This document shows positions 63,978 through 64,000 of a DNA stretch of 64,000 bases, in pieces (the stretch's first letter is position 1; every line of letters starts with the position of its first letter). The notes beneath the pieces were generated by a model. It was not told the origin of the DNA, ran no database searches, and worked only from the letters and a program-made list of their open reading frames with translations. This DNA comes from Candidatus Dechloromonas phosphorivorans (GTDB taxonomy: Bacteria; Pseudomonadota; Gammaproteobacteria; Burkholderiales; Rhodocyclaceae), in contig JADKIP010000012.1 of assembly GCA_016721185.1 (NCBI GenBank), positions 186,001-250,000 of the forward strand, given 5' to 3'. Both the position numbers and the translations under genes were made by a program.

Positions 63978-64000
63978 ACTGAATCAATGACTTAGTTTTA

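Overview
This window is an ordinary chromosomal stretch of a moderately GC-rich Gram-negative bacterium. Gene content and order point to a betaproteobacterium, most likely of the order Rhodocyclales (Dechloromonas/Azonexus-like). The grounds are the pilMNOPQ-aroK-aroB-gltB-gltD order, a minor-pilin/PilY1 operon, an SAH riboswitch before ahcY, the ahcY/holin-like/metF trio and the dapF-DUF484-xerC block. The taxon is inferred from gene families, not from a search. Coding density is very high: no gap exceeds about 210 bp, and many neighbours overlap by the ATGA-type 4 bp.

Layout. 1-5626 (minus): a fatty-acid oxidation/electron-transfer operon (acyl-CoA synthetase, etfB, etfA, acyl-CoA dehydrogenase, start of ETF-ubiquinone oxidoreductase) with REP-like palindromes and a very odd poly-G tract between genes. 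5832-8527 (plus): a hybrid histidine kinase and an OmpR-type regulator. 8653-21497 (minus): a minor-pilin operon (pilE, fimT, pilV, pilW, pilX, a giant repeat-filled pilY1, a TonB-like gene), followed by an EF-G paralogue. 21647-32083 (minus): a small membrane protein, glmU, a membrane/winged-helix protein, gltBD and aroKB. 32167-37220 (minus): pilMNOPQ, the pilus assembly and secretin operon, divergent from the penicillin-binding protein gene mrcA. 39691-44618: cyaY, lptM, lysA, hslR, an AEC transporter and hslUV. 44635-50056 (minus): a STAS protein and a metal (zinc-type) ABC transporter whose binding-protein gene is frameshifted, with an outer-membrane channel protein and a small Cys/His protein. 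50066-56330 (minus): rlmI, an unrecognised 50-residue basic protein, xerC, DUF484, dapF, a GNAT and two lipid A-type acyltransferases. 56488-62765 (plus): the S-adenosylmethionine cycle (metK, HD-GYP protein, SAH riboswitch, ahcY, holin-like protein, metF) and an HDOD protein. The end holds an MscS channel and two tRNA-Lys genes.

How it fits together. Two type IV pilus loci about 11 kb apart supply the inner-membrane alignment complex, the secretin and the priming/tip complex. The methyl cycle genes are adjacent, with ahcY under riboswitch control and metK behind a possibly structured leader. The parts most worth a second look are: the two 25-unit repeat arrays inside PilY1; a strongly over-represented 11-mer (GGTTGACCGCA) that could be a DNA-uptake-like word in a pilus-bearing organism; the 50-residue basic protein; the metK leader; and the broken metal-binding protein gene. 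I found no mobile element, CRISPR array or phage.
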